Assembly (NCBI RefSeq): GCF_013155465.1
Contig: NZ_JABJVX010000012.1
Coordinates: 1-64,000, forward strand
DNA from: Alterinioella nitratireducens
Lineage (GTDB): Bacteria; Pseudomonadota; Alphaproteobacteria; Rhodobacterales; Rhodobacteraceae
Direction of reading: 5' to 3'
Length of the DNA: 64,000 bases
Within the stretch, counting starts at the first letter, position 1, and the number at the start of each line of letters is the position of its first letter. The notes under the pieces were generated by a model. The model ran no database searches. It saw nothing but the letters and a program-made list of their open reading frames with translations, and was not told the DNA's origin. This document shows, piece after piece, positions 24,076 through 33,065 of this stretch. The translations under genes and the position numbers were made by a program.

Positions 24076-24750
24076 ATGTGTGGACGCATGGCCCTGACCC
24101 TCCCCCATGACGCGATGGTGCAGCTCTTCGGGGCTGCACCCGCCAACGACCTTCCCGACAGCCCCCGCTACAATATCTGCCCGACGCAAGCCGTGGGCGT
24201 CGTCACCTCGGATGGAGGCCAACGGCGCTACCGCCCGATGCGCTGGGGGCTGGTGCCGCATTGGTACAAGACGCCCACGGACGGGCCCTTGCTGATCAAC
24301 GCGCGGGCCGAGACGATCGCCGAGAAACCCGCCTTTCGTTCCGCCGTGCGCGAACGCCGGTGCCTGGTGCCGATCAGCGGGTTCTACGAATGGACCAAGG
24401 ACGCCAGGGACAACCGGCTGCCCTGGTATATCCACCCGAAAGACGGCGGCGCGCTGGTGCTGGCGGGCATCTGGCAGGACTGGCAGCGGGGCGACGAAAG
24501 CCTGACCACGCTGGCCATCGTGACCTGTGCGGCGGGGGCGGGGCTGGACCATATCCACCACCGCGAACCCGTCAGCCTGGCACCCGACGACTGGGCCAAG
24601 TGGCTGGGCGAGGAGGGCAAGGGCGCGGCGCCCCTGATGCAGGCAGCACCCAAGGACCGCTTTGAAGCTTACCGCGTCGACCCTGCCGTCAATTCCAACC
24701 GCGCGCAGGGGCCGGAGCTGATCGAACCCCTCGATGACGGGGGCGAATGA
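24076..24750 (+). CDS. SRAP-domain (HMCES/YedK) abasic-site protein
   Basis: A 224-residue SRAP protein. Cys2 in MCGRM becomes the N-terminal residue after Met removal and can form a thiazolidine crosslink with abasic sites in single-stranded DNA. The other active-site residues are visible: Asn in LLINARAETI, Glu in SGFYEW and His in HIHHREPV. The conserved PRYNICPTQ segment is also present. It protects AP sites during replication or repair. The gene overlaps the DMT transporter gene by ATGA. Confidence 0.92.
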   Translation: MCGRMALTLPHDAMVQLFGAAPANDLPDSPRYNICPTQAVGVVTSDGGQRRYRPMRWGLVPHWYKTPTDGPLLINARAETIAEKPAFRSAVRERRCLVPISGFYEWTKDARDNRLPWYIHPKDGGALVLAGIWQDWQRGDESLTTLAIVTCAAGAGLDHIHHREPVSLAPDDWAKWLGEEGKGAAPLMQAAPKDRFEAYRVDPAVNSNRAQGPELIEPLDDGGE

Positions 24751-25619
24751 GGCGGGGTCCGGCCACGCTGTTGGGCTTCGTCGCGATCCTGCTCTGGGCG
24801 CTTCTGGCGGCCTTCACGGCAGCCAGCGGCGCGGTGCCGCCGTTCCAGCTCATGGCGATGAGCTTTGCCATCGGCGGGCTGGCCGGGGCGGCAAGCTGGG
24901 CGTGGCGGCCGCATGGGATCGCCGCGCTGCGCCATGGCTGGCCGGTCTGGGCCGTGGGCGTCGGCGGCCTCTTCGGGTATCACTTCCTCTATTTCTCGGC
25001 CCTGCGCGCGGCCCCCGCGATCGAGGCAAGCCTGATTGCCTATCTCTGGCCCCTGCTGATCGTGCTGCTCTCCGCGCTTGCCCCCGGTGAGAGGCTGCGC
25101 GCCCATCACGTCATCGGGGCGCTTATGGGGCTGGCGGGGGCCGCGCTGATCGTTACGGGCGGGCGCGGGTTTGCGATTGATCCGGCCTATCTGGACGGTT
25201 ACGCGCTGGCGCTGGTGGCGGCTTTCTTCTGGTCGTCCTATTCCGTGCTGTCGCGCCGGTTCCATGCCGTGCCCTCGGATATCGTCACCGGCTTCTGCCT
25301 TGTCACGGCGGGGCTGGCACTGGTGGCGCATCTGGGGCTTGAGGCGACCGTCTGGCCGCAGGGCGCGACCCAGTGGCTGGCGGTCCTGGGCCTGGGTATC
25401 GGCCCGGTCGGGCTGGCCTTCTTCGTCTGGGATACCGGCGTCAAGCATGGCGACATCCAGGTTTTGGGTGCGGCCAGCTACTGCGCGCCGCTTCTGTCCA
25501 CGCTGGTGCTGATCGCGCTTGGCCTGGGCGCGTTTACCTGGGCCATTGGCCTGGCCTGCGTGCTGATCACCGGCGGCGCGGTGATCGCCGCGCGCGACAT
25601 GATCTTCAGGAAGCGCTGA
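24747..25619 (+). CDS. EamA/DMT-family exporter
   Basis: A 290-residue inner-membrane protein with ten hydrophobic segments arranged as two EamA repeats, the standard architecture of drug/metabolite transporters. The first half contains YHFLYFSALRAAPAIEASLI and the second WSSYSVLSRRF, with a late tryptophan-rich TATW-type region. It resembles YddG-like aromatic amino acid exporters, but the substrate is unproven. The start overlaps the SRAP gene stop (ATGA). A GC-rich hairpin follows. Confidence 0.88.
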   Translation: MRRGPATLLGFVAILLWALLAAFTAASGAVPPFQLMAMSFAIGGLAGAASWAWRPHGIAALRHGWPVWAVGVGGLFGYHFLYFSALRAAPAIEASLIAYLWPLLIVLLSALAPGERLRAHHVIGALMGLAGAALIVTGGRGFAIDPAYLDGYALALVAAFFWSSYSVLSRRFHAVPSDIVTGFCLVTAGLALVAHLGLEATVWPQGATQWLAVLGLGIGPVGLAFFVWDTGVKHGDIQVLGAASYCAPLLSTLVLIALGLGAFTWAIGLACVLITGGAVIAARDMIFRKR

Positions 25620-25627
25620 CAAGAAAA

Positions 25628-25655
25628 CGGGCCGCCTGGGAGAGGGGGCGGCCCG
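25628..25655 (+). terminator. hairpin terminator after the DMT gene
   Basis: CGGGCCGCC (25628-25636) pairs with GGCGGCCCG (25647-25655) over a 10-base loop and is followed by GTTCT. It begins eight bases after the stop. The T-run is poor. Confidence 0.6.
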
Positions 25656-25933
25656 GTTCTAGGTCCAGGGAGGAAAGTGTCAGGCAGCGTGCTCGATCTT
25701 GTTGTCTTTCTGCCGCCTGAGATCAGCCTAGCCGCATAATGGGGCGAAAATGGGGCGATTGTTTCGGTTTGTACGACGATGGCCGCGGCGCGTCGAAGAA
25801 AGCGCCCCTCGTTCCGGGGGTGCAAGGCGCGCGTTTCCGGGCAGGGACACGAGTCATCCGACCCCCGGGGGATCGCCCGGCGGCCTCGGCCCTTGACCTC
25901 GAATGGCCCATGAAATAGCAACCACTTCGCAAC
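25656..25933. other. non-coding stretch before tRNA-Gly
   Basis: 278 bases with no convincing gene on either strand. Short GC palindromes occur (for example around ACCCCCGGGGG near 25861). The tRNA promoter must lie in its right part. A clear -35/-10 pair could not be identified by eye. Confidence 0.4.
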
Positions 25934-26007
25934 GCGGGCGTTGTGTAATGGTAAGACCTCAGATTTCCAATCTGAAGATACGGGTTCGATTCCCGTCGCC
26001 CGCTCCA
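25934..26007 (+). tRNA. tRNA-Gly (UCC)
   Basis: Cloverleaf seen directly. The acceptor GCGGGCG pairs with CGCCCGC. The anticodon stem TCAGA/TCTGA encloses loop TTTCCAA with anticodon TCC. The T-arm GGGTTCGATTCCC is normal, the discriminator is T and CCA is encoded. The D-arm has the GTAATGGTAAGAC form usual for tRNA-Gly. Confidence 0.95.
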
Positions 26008-26020
26008 ATCCCCAAACTGC

Positions 26021-26947
26021 TCAGCTCTCTGACAGGCAATCCAGCGCGGTATCGGCCATGTCGCGGATCAGGGCGGTGTAGAAATCCGGCTCTGGCAGCA
26101 GGCTCATCCCGAGCGGATCGAGGCTGGCGGTAGGAAGGCCCGTTTCCAGCACCGCATAGGCCAGGTTGATATCGCTTTGCGGTTCGTAGAACAGGCAGGC
26201 GACATCGCCGTCGGCCATGCCCTCCAGCAGTTCCATGATGCGGGCGGCACCCGGCGGGGTGGCTTCACCATCGGCGATGGCCCCGATGGCCTGAAGGCCG
26301 AAACGGTCCTCGAAATAGTGATAGGCGTCATGCAGCACGACAAAGCGGGCGTCACGGACCGGGGCCAGTTGCGCATCGACCTCCGCGACCAGGGCGCCGA
26401 GATCGTTTGCGGCGGCCTCGGCGTTGTCCAGGTAGGTCCGGGCGTTCCGGGGGTCCGCGTCTGCAAGCGCATCGGCAATGGCCAGCAGCCAGATGCGGGC
26501 GTTTTCCGGGTCCAGCCAGGCATGGGGGTTGATTGACCCGCTGTCAGGCTCGCCCTCGCCCTCGCCCTCGTGCTCTGCCGCGTCCTCATGACCGGCGAAA
26601 TTGGCCCCCTCGCGCATCTCCAGAAGCCGCGTGCCCTCCACCTCCAGCAACCTGAGCTGATCGGCATCGCCGGCGAGGGTTTCGAGGCTGTCCTCCAGCC
26701 ACGGTGTCAGGCCGGGGCCGACCCAGATCACGAGATCGGCCTGTTCCAGAACCGCCGCCTGCGAGGGGCGCAGCGCGAAATCATGCGGCAAGGCGCCGGG
26801 TCGGATCACCAGGTCGGGCCGCCCCAGATCGCCCAGGACCTGCTCGACCAGCCCGTAGACCGGCGCGATATCGACCGCGATCCGGGGCACTTCGGCCTGC
26901 AAGGGGGTGGCGAACAGAAAGAGCGCGGCGAGGGCAGGGCGAAACAT
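26021..26947 (-). CDS. znuA: zinc ABC transporter substrate-binding protein ZnuA
   Basis: A 308-residue periplasmic zinc-binding protein with signal peptide (about 1-18, MFRPALAALFLFATPLQA). Zinc-ligand segments are seen: GALPHDFALRPS, INPHAWLDPENA and VVLHDAYHYFEDRF. Between the first two is the acidic/His-containing loop (GHEDAAEHEGEGEGE) that marks ZnuA. It delivers Zn to ZnuBC. It is divergent from zur across 90 bases that hold Zur-like boxes, so it should be derepressed under zinc starvation. Confidence 0.93.
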   Translation of the reverse strand: MFRPALAALFLFATPLQAEVPRIAVDIAPVYGLVEQVLGDLGRPDLVIRPGALPHDFALRPSQAAVLEQADLVIWVGPGLTPWLEDSLETLAGDADQLRLLEVEGTRLLEMREGANFAGHEDAAEHEGEGEGEPDSGSINPHAWLDPENARIWLLAIADALADADPRNARTYLDNAEAAANDLGALVAEVDAQLAPVRDARFVVLHDAYHYFEDRFGLQAIGAIADGEATPPGAARIMELLEGMADGDVACLFYEPQSDINLAYAVLETGLPTASLDPLGMSLLPEPDFYTALIRDMADTALDCLSES

Positions 26948-26957
26948 CGGGGCCTCC

Positions 26958-27005
26958 GTTATATTATCACATAGCGGCTTTCTATTTGTGATGTTATAGC
27001 ATAGC
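26958..27005. promoter_or_regulatory. znuA-zur intergenic region with Zur-box-like motifs
   Basis: Two AT-rich partly palindromic motifs lie in an otherwise GC-rich locus: GTTATATTATCAC near 26959-26971 and GATGTTATAGCATAGC near 26990-27005. Both resemble the GTTATAACAT-type Zur operators of alphaproteobacteria. They are placed to control znuA leftwards and zur-znuCB rightwards. Confidence 0.6.
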
Positions 27006-27037
27006 AAGCAGGAAATGCCCCAACCGGATGCACCGCC

Positions 27038-27520
27038 ATGGACCCGATCGGATTCGAACAGCATGACCACGCCGCCTGCCGCAAGGGCGGGTTGGCCGAG
27101 GTGGAGCGGCGATGCGCCACGCAAGGGCTGCACCTGACGCCGGTGCGCCGCCGCGTGCTGGAGATTCTGCTTGAGGAACACCGGGCGCTCGGGGCCTATG
27201 AGATCCTCGACCGGCTGCGCGACGAGGGCATGGGCCGCCAGCCCCCGGTGGCCTATCGGGCGCTGGATTTCCTCGTCAAGCATGGCTTCGCGCACAAGAT
27301 CGAGCAGCTCAACGCCTTCATCGCCTGCACCCATCCCGGCACCGATCACGCGGCGGCTTTCCTGATCTGCCGCATCTGTCATTCGGTGGCCGAGGCCATC
27401 GCCGAACCCGCGCGCGGCAACCTGGGCCGGGCGGCGGCGGAAACGGGCTTTGTCATCGAACGCACCGTGACCGAGGCGCAGGGCATCTGCCCCAATTGCC
27501 GCGAGGAGGCCCCAGCATGA
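27038..27520 (+). CDS. zur: zinc uptake regulator Zur (Fur family)
   Basis: A 160-residue Fur-family repressor with an N-terminal winged helix (LTPVRRRVLEILLEEHRALGAYEIL). The structural zinc cysteines are in CRICHS and CPNC near the C-terminus, and the regulatory zinc-binding region is near CTHPGTDHAA. Its position at the head of znuCB and divergent from znuA identifies it as Zur rather than Fur. The stop overlaps the znuC start (ATGA). Confidence 0.93.
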   Translation: MDPIGFEQHDHAACRKGGLAEVERRCATQGLHLTPVRRRVLEILLEEHRALGAYEILDRLRDEGMGRQPPVAYRALDFLVKHGFAHKIEQLNAFIACTHPGTDHAAAFLICRICHSVAEAIAEPARGNLGRAAAETGFVIERTVTEAQGICPNCREEAPA

Positions 27521-28242
27521 GCCTTGTGCGCATCGACGGCATGAGCGTTCGCCTGGGCGGCAACACGGTCCTGCACCATGTCGATTTTTCCATTGATCCC
27601 GGCGAGATCGTCACGGTCGTCGGCCCCAACGGGTCGGGCAAATCCACCCTTCTGCGCGCCATCATCGGGGCGATCCGGCCCGAGGCGGGCCGTGTCACGC
27701 GCAGCCCGAACCTGCGCATCGGATATGTGCCGCAGAAACTGCATATCGACCCGACCTTGCCCCTTACGGTGCGCCGCTTCCTCGACCTGCCGCGCCGGGT
27801 GGACGCCGCCACCGCGCGTCAGACGCTGGAGGAGGCGGGGGCGGGGGCGCTGGCCAGCCGCCAGATGACGGACCTGTCGGGCGGGCAATTCCAGCGCGTG
27901 TTGCTGGCGCGTGCGCTGTTGAACGCCCCGGAGCTCCTGATCCTCGACGAGGCGACGCAAGGGCTGGACCAGCCGGGATCGGCGGCTTTCTACCAGCGCA
28001 TCGCCGACCTGCGCGACCGCTTGGGCTGCGCCGTGCTGATGGTCAGCCATGAATTGCACGTGGTGATGGCGGCGTCGGACAGGGTAATCTGCCTCAACGG
28101 CCATGTCTGTTGTGAAGGCGCGCCGGAGCATGTCGCCTCGGCCCCCGAATACCGGGCGCTCTTTGGCACCGGCACGGGCGGCGCGCTGGCGCTTTACCGG
28201 CATGAACATAGCCACAGCCATGACCATGGGGCGCCTGAATGA
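27517..28242 (+). CDS. znuC: zinc ABC transporter ATPase ZnuC
   Basis: A 241-residue ABC ATPase. Walker A GPNGSGKST (36-44), Q-loop in GYVPQK (69-74), signature LSGGQ (120-124), Walker B LLILDEA (about 140-146) and the switch His in VSHELH are intact. The C-terminus is His-rich (RHEHSHSHDHG), a feature of zinc-family ATPases. It energises zinc import through ZnuB and is translationally coupled to both zur and znuB by ATGA overlaps. Confidence 0.95.
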   Translation: MSLVRIDGMSVRLGGNTVLHHVDFSIDPGEIVTVVGPNGSGKSTLLRAIIGAIRPEAGRVTRSPNLRIGYVPQKLHIDPTLPLTVRRFLDLPRRVDAATARQTLEEAGAGALASRQMTDLSGGQFQRVLLARALLNAPELLILDEATQGLDQPGSAAFYQRIADLRDRLGCAVLMVSHELHVVMAASDRVICLNGHVCCEGAPEHVASAPEYRALFGTGTGGALALYRHEHSHSHDHGAPE

Positions 28243-29036
28243 GCCTTCTCGACAGTTTCGTGATCCGCGCCCTTCTGGCCGGGCTTGGCGTGGCGCTGGC
28301 CGCCGCCCCCCTGGGCTGTTTCGTGGTCTGGCGGCGCATGGCCTATTTCAGCGACGCAACGGCGCATGCCGCGATCCTGGGCGTGGCGCTGGCGCTGGCG
28401 CTTTCGGTCAATGTCTTCTTGGGCGTTCTGGCTGTCGCCGGGATCATGGCGCTTGCGGTCTCGACCCTGACCAGCCGGGGCCATGCGATGGATACGCTTC
28501 TGGGGGTCGCGGCACATTCGGCGCTGGCGGCGGGGCTGGTCGCGGTATCGCTGATCTCGGGCGTGCGGATCGACCCGATGGCCTATCTCTTCGGCGATAT
28601 CCTGTCGGTCGGGCGCGGCGACCTGGCGCTGATCTGGGGTGGCGCGGCGGCGATTCTGGCGCTGCTGGCCTGGCGCTGGCAGGCGCTGCTGACCGCCACG
28701 GTCAATCCCGATCTGGCCTATGCCAGCGGCATCGACCCAAGGCGCGAGCAGATGGTGCTGACGCTGGCGCTGGCCCTTGTCGTCGCGGTCGCGATCAAGG
28801 TGGTTGGCGCGCTCTTGATCGGCGCGATGCTCATCATCCCCGCCGCCGCCGCCCGCGCGGTGGGTGACACGCCCGAACGCATGGCCGCGTTCGCCGCCGG
28901 GATCGGAGCGCTGTCTGTCTTCGGCGGCCTCCAGGCCTCGCTGAGCTATGACACGCCGACGGGGCCGAGCATCGTCAGCGCCGCCGCTGTCCTCTTCGCC
29001 CTGACCGCCATCGCGGCCCGCCTGCTGCGCCGCTGA
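28239..29036 (+). CDS. znuB: zinc ABC transporter permease ZnuB
   Basis: A 265-residue inner-membrane permease of the ABC-3 family with seven to eight hydrophobic segments. Family stretches include RMAYFSDATAHAAILGVAL near the N-terminus and KVVGALLIGAMLIIPAAAAR near residue 190. It forms the zinc channel with ZnuC. It is the last gene of the zur-znuC-znuB operon, and the next gene begins about 95 bases later with its own ribosome-binding site. Confidence 0.94.
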   Translation: MSLLDSFVIRALLAGLGVALAAAPLGCFVVWRRMAYFSDATAHAAILGVALALALSVNVFLGVLAVAGIMALAVSTLTSRGHAMDTLLGVAAHSALAAGLVAVSLISGVRIDPMAYLFGDILSVGRGDLALIWGGAAAILALLAWRWQALLTATVNPDLAYASGIDPRREQMVLTLALALVVAVAIKVVGALLIGAMLIIPAAAARAVGDTPERMAAFAAGIGALSVFGGLQASLSYDTPTGPSIVSAAAVLFALTAIAARLLRR

Positions 29037-29130
29037 CCCCTGCGACCGCGTTGCAGGGGCTTGCGGTCTTGTGCGTGGGCCGACACGGCAGTATCCCCGT
29101 GCGGGCCAGGTCAACCAAAGAAGGTCGCGC

Positions 29131-30945
29131 ATGTCCGACAGCACCGCCGCCAGCACACCCGCCCCCAAGCGGTCGGAAGAGGAGCGCGAGAAATCGCGCC
29201 GCATCGGCTCGCTCAAGGCGCTGGCGCCCTTCATGGCCCCCTATAAGGGCCTGGTCTTCGCCGCCATCGCGGCGCTTGTCCTGACCGCGACCGTCTCGCT
29301 GCTGCTGCCGCTGGCCGTGCGCCGCGTCGTTGACGGGTTCGAGACCGAATCCGTCGCCCTGCTGGACCAGTATTTTGTCGCCGCGCTGGCCATCGCCGGG
29401 CTGCTCGCGCTTGGCACGGGGCTGCGTTACTACCTCGTCACCCGCCTGGGCGAGCGTGTCGTCGCCGATATCCGCAAGGCGGTGTTCAGCCGCATGATTC
29501 ACATGAGCCCCGCTTTCTTCGAGCGCATCATGACCGGCGAGGTCCTGAGCCGCATCACCACCGACACCACGCTGCTGCTGTCGGTCATCGGCTCGTCCGT
29601 TTCCGTCGCCCTGCGCAACGTGCTGCTGTTCCTCGGCGGGCTTGGCATGATGCTCTATACCTCGCCCAAGCTGACCGGCCTCGTGCTGCTGATCGTTCCG
29701 GTTGTCATCGTGCCGATCGTCCTCCTGGGACGGCGCTTGCGGATGCTCAGCCGCCAGAACCAGGACTGGATCGCGGAAAGCTCGGGCAAGGCGTCCGAGG
29801 CGCTTCTCTCGGCGCAGGCGGTGCAGGCCTTCACCAATGAACGCGCCACGGCGGGGCAGTTCGACGATGTGACCGAGCTGAGCTTCGAGAGCGCCAAGAC
29901 CCGCATCCGCACCCGCGCCATCATGACCGTGATCGTCATCGCGCTGGTCTTTGCCGGTGTGGTCGGTGTGCTCTGGATCGGCGCGCGCGACGTGCGGGCC
30001 GAGGCGATGAGCGTGGGCGAGCTGATCCAGTTCCTGATCTACGCGATCATGGTGGCGGGCTCGGTCGGTGCCCTGTCCGAGATCTGGGGCGAGTTGCAGC
30101 GCGCCTCGGGCGCGACCGAGCGGCTGGTGGAGCTGCTCGGCGACGATGACAGCGTGGCCGACCCGGTTCAGGGCCAGACCCTGCCGCAGGGCGGGCGCGG
30201 GCAGATTGCCTTCGAGGATGTGCATTTCCACTACCCCACCCGCCCCGATGCCGCGGCGCTTGCGGGTGTCAGCCTGACCATAAGACCGGGCGAGACCGTG
30301 GCGCTGGTCGGCCCCTCGGGCGCGGGCAAATCCACCATCTTCCAGCTGCTCCTGCGCTTCTACGATCCGATCTCGGGCAAGGTCAGCCTCGATGGCGTCG
30401 ATCTGCGCGACATGACCCGCGCGCATTTCCGCAAATCCATCGCGCTGGTGCCGCAGGATCCGGTGATCTTCGCGGCCTCGGCGCGCGAGAACATCCGTTT
30501 CGGTCGCCCCGATGCGTCGGATGCCGAGGTCGAGGACGCCGCCCGCGCCGCCGCCGCGCATGACTTCCTGACCGCCCTGCCGGAGGGCTATGACACTTAT
30601 GTCGGCGAGCGCGGCATCATGCTGTCGGGCGGACAGAAACAGCGCATCGCCATCGCCCGTGCCATCTTGCGCGATGCGCCGGTGCTGCTGCTCGACGAGG
30701 CCACCAGCGCGCTGGACGCCGAAAGCGAACGCGCCGTGCAGCAGGCGGTGACCGAGCTTTCCGCCGACCGCACCACGCTGATCGTCGCGCATCGGTTGGC
30801 GACGGTGAAACAGGCCGACCGGATCGTGGTGTTCGAGGCAGGCCAGATCGTGGCCGAGGGCACGCATGAGGATCTGGTGGCGGGCGGTGGCCTCTACGCC
30901 CGACTGGCGCGGCTTCAGTTCACCGAAGGGCTTGCCGCAGAGTAA
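29131..30945 (+). CDS. ABC exporter half-transporter (MsbA/LmrA type)
   Basis: A 604-residue fusion of an N-terminal six-helix ABC transmembrane domain (about 40-330) and a C-terminal ATPase. Walker A GPSGAGKST, signature LSGGQ and Walker B VLLLDEATSALD are intact. It should work as a homodimer exporting lipids, lipopeptides or drugs. Start is at the ATG after AAGAAGG at 29131, because the upstream in-frame ATG gives a non-family N-terminus. There is no partner gene, so the substrate cannot be guessed. Confidence 0.92.
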   Translation: MSDSTAASTPAPKRSEEEREKSRRIGSLKALAPFMAPYKGLVFAAIAALVLTATVSLLLPLAVRRVVDGFETESVALLDQYFVAALAIAGLLALGTGLRYYLVTRLGERVVADIRKAVFSRMIHMSPAFFERIMTGEVLSRITTDTTLLLSVIGSSVSVALRNVLLFLGGLGMMLYTSPKLTGLVLLIVPVVIVPIVLLGRRLRMLSRQNQDWIAESSGKASEALLSAQAVQAFTNERATAGQFDDVTELSFESAKTRIRTRAIMTVIVIALVFAGVVGVLWIGARDVRAEAMSVGELIQFLIYAIMVAGSVGALSEIWGELQRASGATERLVELLGDDDSVADPVQGQTLPQGGRGQIAFEDVHFHYPTRPDAAALAGVSLTIRPGETVALVGPSGAGKSTIFQLLLRFYDPISGKVSLDGVDLRDMTRAHFRKSIALVPQDPVIFAASARENIRFGRPDASDAEVEDAARAAAAHDFLTALPEGYDTYVGERGIMLSGGQKQRIAIARAILRDAPVLLLDEATSALDAESERAVQQAVTELSADRTTLIVAHRLATVKQADRIVVFEAGQIVAEGTHEDLVAGGGLYARLARLQFTEGLAAE

Positions 30946-31063
30946 TCCGCGCGGCGGGCCCCGAAATGCTTGCCTTGCAGGCGCAATCCTTCCATCCTGC
31001 CCGCAAAACGGGCCCCGTGCCACGCATGAGGGCCGACGCCGGAATCAGGGGAGGAGAACCGGA

Positions 31064-32956
31064 ATGTCGCGATTTGCGAATATTGCCGACGTGCGCGCGA
31101 TCGAGGAAGCGAACCCATGGCCCGAGAGCCAGCCGGCGGTGACGCTCTACCAGCTTCTGTCGCAGACCGCCGCACGGGTGCCGAACAACAGGGCGGTCAG
31201 TTTCCAGCTGCTCTCCGGGCCCAAGGACAAGGCCGAGACGATGACCTGGAAACAGTATCACGGCAAGGTCACGCAGGTCGCCAATCTCTTCCGCTCGCTC
31301 GGCGTGGGCGAGGGGGATGTCGTCGCCTATGTCCTGCCGAACTGCAACGAGGCGACGACCGTGCTGATCGGCGGCTGCGTCGCGGGTATCGCCAACCCGA
31401 TCAACCCGCTCCTGGAGCCCGAGCACATCGCCTCCATCCTGCGCGAGACCAAGGCCAAACTGGTCGTGACCCTGCGCGCCTTCCCCAAGACGGATGTGGC
31501 GCAGAAAGTGGCCGAGGCGGTGGCGGATGCCCCCGGCGTCACCCATGTGCTGGAGGTCGACCTGCTGCGCTATCTGACCCCGCCAAAAAGCTGGATCGTG
31601 CCGCTGATCCGGCCCAAGAACCCGGTCAGCCATCACGCCAAGTTGCTGGATTTCACCGCAGAAGTGGCCAGGCAGCCCGCCGACCGCCTGAGTTTCGATG
31701 ACAGCAAGGAAGACCGCGTCGCGGCCTATTTCCACACCGGCGGCACCACGGGCATGCCCAAGGTCGCGCAGCACAAGTATTCCGGCATGATCTACAATGG
31801 CTGGCTTGGCCATACGCTTCTGTTCGACGACACCGACACCATCATCTGCCCGCTGCCGCTGTTCCACGTCTTCGCCTGCCACGTGATCCTGATGGCGATG
31901 ATCGCCTCTGGCGCGCATGTCGTCTTTCCGACCCCGCAGGGCTATCGCGGCGAGGGCGTGTTCGACAATTTCTGGAAGCTGGTCGAACGCTGGGGCGTGA
32001 CCTTCATCATCACCGTACCGACCGCAATCTCGGCGATGATGCAGCGCCCGGTCAATGCCGATGTCTCGACCGTCAAGACCGCTTTTTCCGGGTCATCTCC
32101 GCTGCCGCTGGAGCTGTTCCGCCGCTTCGAGAAGGCCACCGGCGTGACCCTGGTCGAGGGCTACGGGTTGACCGAGGCGACCTGCCTTGTCTCGGTGAAC
32201 CCGGTCGAGGGCACCAAGAAGGTGGGCTCGGTCGGCGTGCCGCTGCCCCATACCGAGGTGCGCATCCTCAAACACACGCCTGACGGGGTGATTGTCTGCG
32301 ACACCGATGAGGTGGGCGAGATCTGCATCGACAATCCCGGTGTCTTCGAAGGCTCGACCTATACCGAGAGCGACAAGAATATCGACCTGTTCCACGACGA
32401 CATCTACCTGCGCACCGGCGATCTGGGCCGCATCGACGAGGATGGCTATCTTTGGATCACGGGCCGCGCCAAGGACCTGATCATCCGCGGCGGCCACAAT
32501 ATCGACCCCGCCGAGATCGAGGAGGCGCTGGCCGGACACGAGGCCGTCGCCATGGCCGGCGCGATCGGCCAGCCCGACGCCTTCGCGGGTGAACTGCCTT
32601 GCGTCTATGTCGAACTGGTCGATGGCGGCAAAGTCACCATCGAGGAGCTCAAGGCCCATTGCGACGAACATGTCCACGAACGCGCGGCGCGGCCCAAGCA
32701 TATCGAGATCATGGATGAATTGCCCAAGACCGCCGTTGGCAAGGTCTTCAAGCCCGACCTGCGCAAACGCGCCATCACGCGGGTCTACAATGCCGCGCTG
32801 AAGGAGGCGGGGCTGGCCGCCGAGGTGGTCCGGGTGGTCGAGAGCAAGAACCGCGGGCTTGTGGCGCAGGTCAAGAAGACCGGCAATGTGGAAGAGGCCG
32901 ACGTCACCCGCGTCCTGGGCGAGTTTACCCGGCCATGGGAATGGGACGACGCCTGA
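31064..32956 (+). CDS. AMP-forming acyl-CoA synthetase (630 residues)
   Basis: Activates a fatty or related acid to its CoA ester. GGGGAGGAG precedes the ATG at 31064. The adenylate motifs are FHTGGTTGMPKVAQ (about 223-236), EGYGLTEATC, RTGDLGRIDEDGYLWITGRAKDLIIRGGHN and the catalytic Lys in PKTAVGKVFKPDL. An extended C-terminal tail of about 60 residues beyond the usual end is present. A strong terminator follows, so it is probably transcribed separately from the FadE operon that begins 110 bases later, though it clearly belongs to beta-oxidation set 2. Confidence 0.93.
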   Translation: MSRFANIADVRAIEEANPWPESQPAVTLYQLLSQTAARVPNNRAVSFQLLSGPKDKAETMTWKQYHGKVTQVANLFRSLGVGEGDVVAYVLPNCNEATTVLIGGCVAGIANPINPLLEPEHIASILRETKAKLVVTLRAFPKTDVAQKVAEAVADAPGVTHVLEVDLLRYLTPPKSWIVPLIRPKNPVSHHAKLLDFTAEVARQPADRLSFDDSKEDRVAAYFHTGGTTGMPKVAQHKYSGMIYNGWLGHTLLFDDTDTIICPLPLFHVFACHVILMAMIASGAHVVFPTPQGYRGEGVFDNFWKLVERWGVTFIITVPTAISAMMQRPVNADVSTVKTAFSGSSPLPLELFRRFEKATGVTLVEGYGLTEATCLVSVNPVEGTKKVGSVGVPLPHTEVRILKHTPDGVIVCDTDEVGEICIDNPGVFEGSTYTESDKNIDLFHDDIYLRTGDLGRIDEDGYLWITGRAKDLIIRGGHNIDPAEIEEALAGHEAVAMAGAIGQPDAFAGELPCVYVELVDGGKVTIEELKAHCDEHVHERAARPKHIEIMDELPKTAVGKVFKPDLRKRAITRVYNAALKEAGLAAEVVRVVESKNRGLVAQVKKTGNVEEADVTRVLGEFTRPWEWDDA

Positions 32957-32983
32957 GCACCGCGCGCGCTAGCATGGAACAGG

Positions 32984-33012
32984 GGGCCATCCGGACCGGG
33001 TGGCCCTTTTTT
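32984..33012 (+). terminator. rho-independent terminator after the acyl-CoA synthetase
   Basis: GGGCCATCCGG pairs with CCGGGTGGCCC (one G-T pair, single-base loop region) and is followed by six Ts. It lies 28 bases after the stop codon. Confidence 0.85.
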
Positions 33013-33065
33013 GGTTTGCACAGCCCTGCCATGGAACCAAACCCGCCCCCGTTGGTTCTGCCTAG

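Noticed and set aside
25682-25733. Short peptide frame before tRNA-Gly
   Set aside because: A readable C-terminus-like stretch exists, but a stop lies immediately upstream and there is no start codon.
28975-31023. 682-residue minus-strand frame
   Set aside because: Antisense to the ABC exporter; no domain and shadow-type composition.
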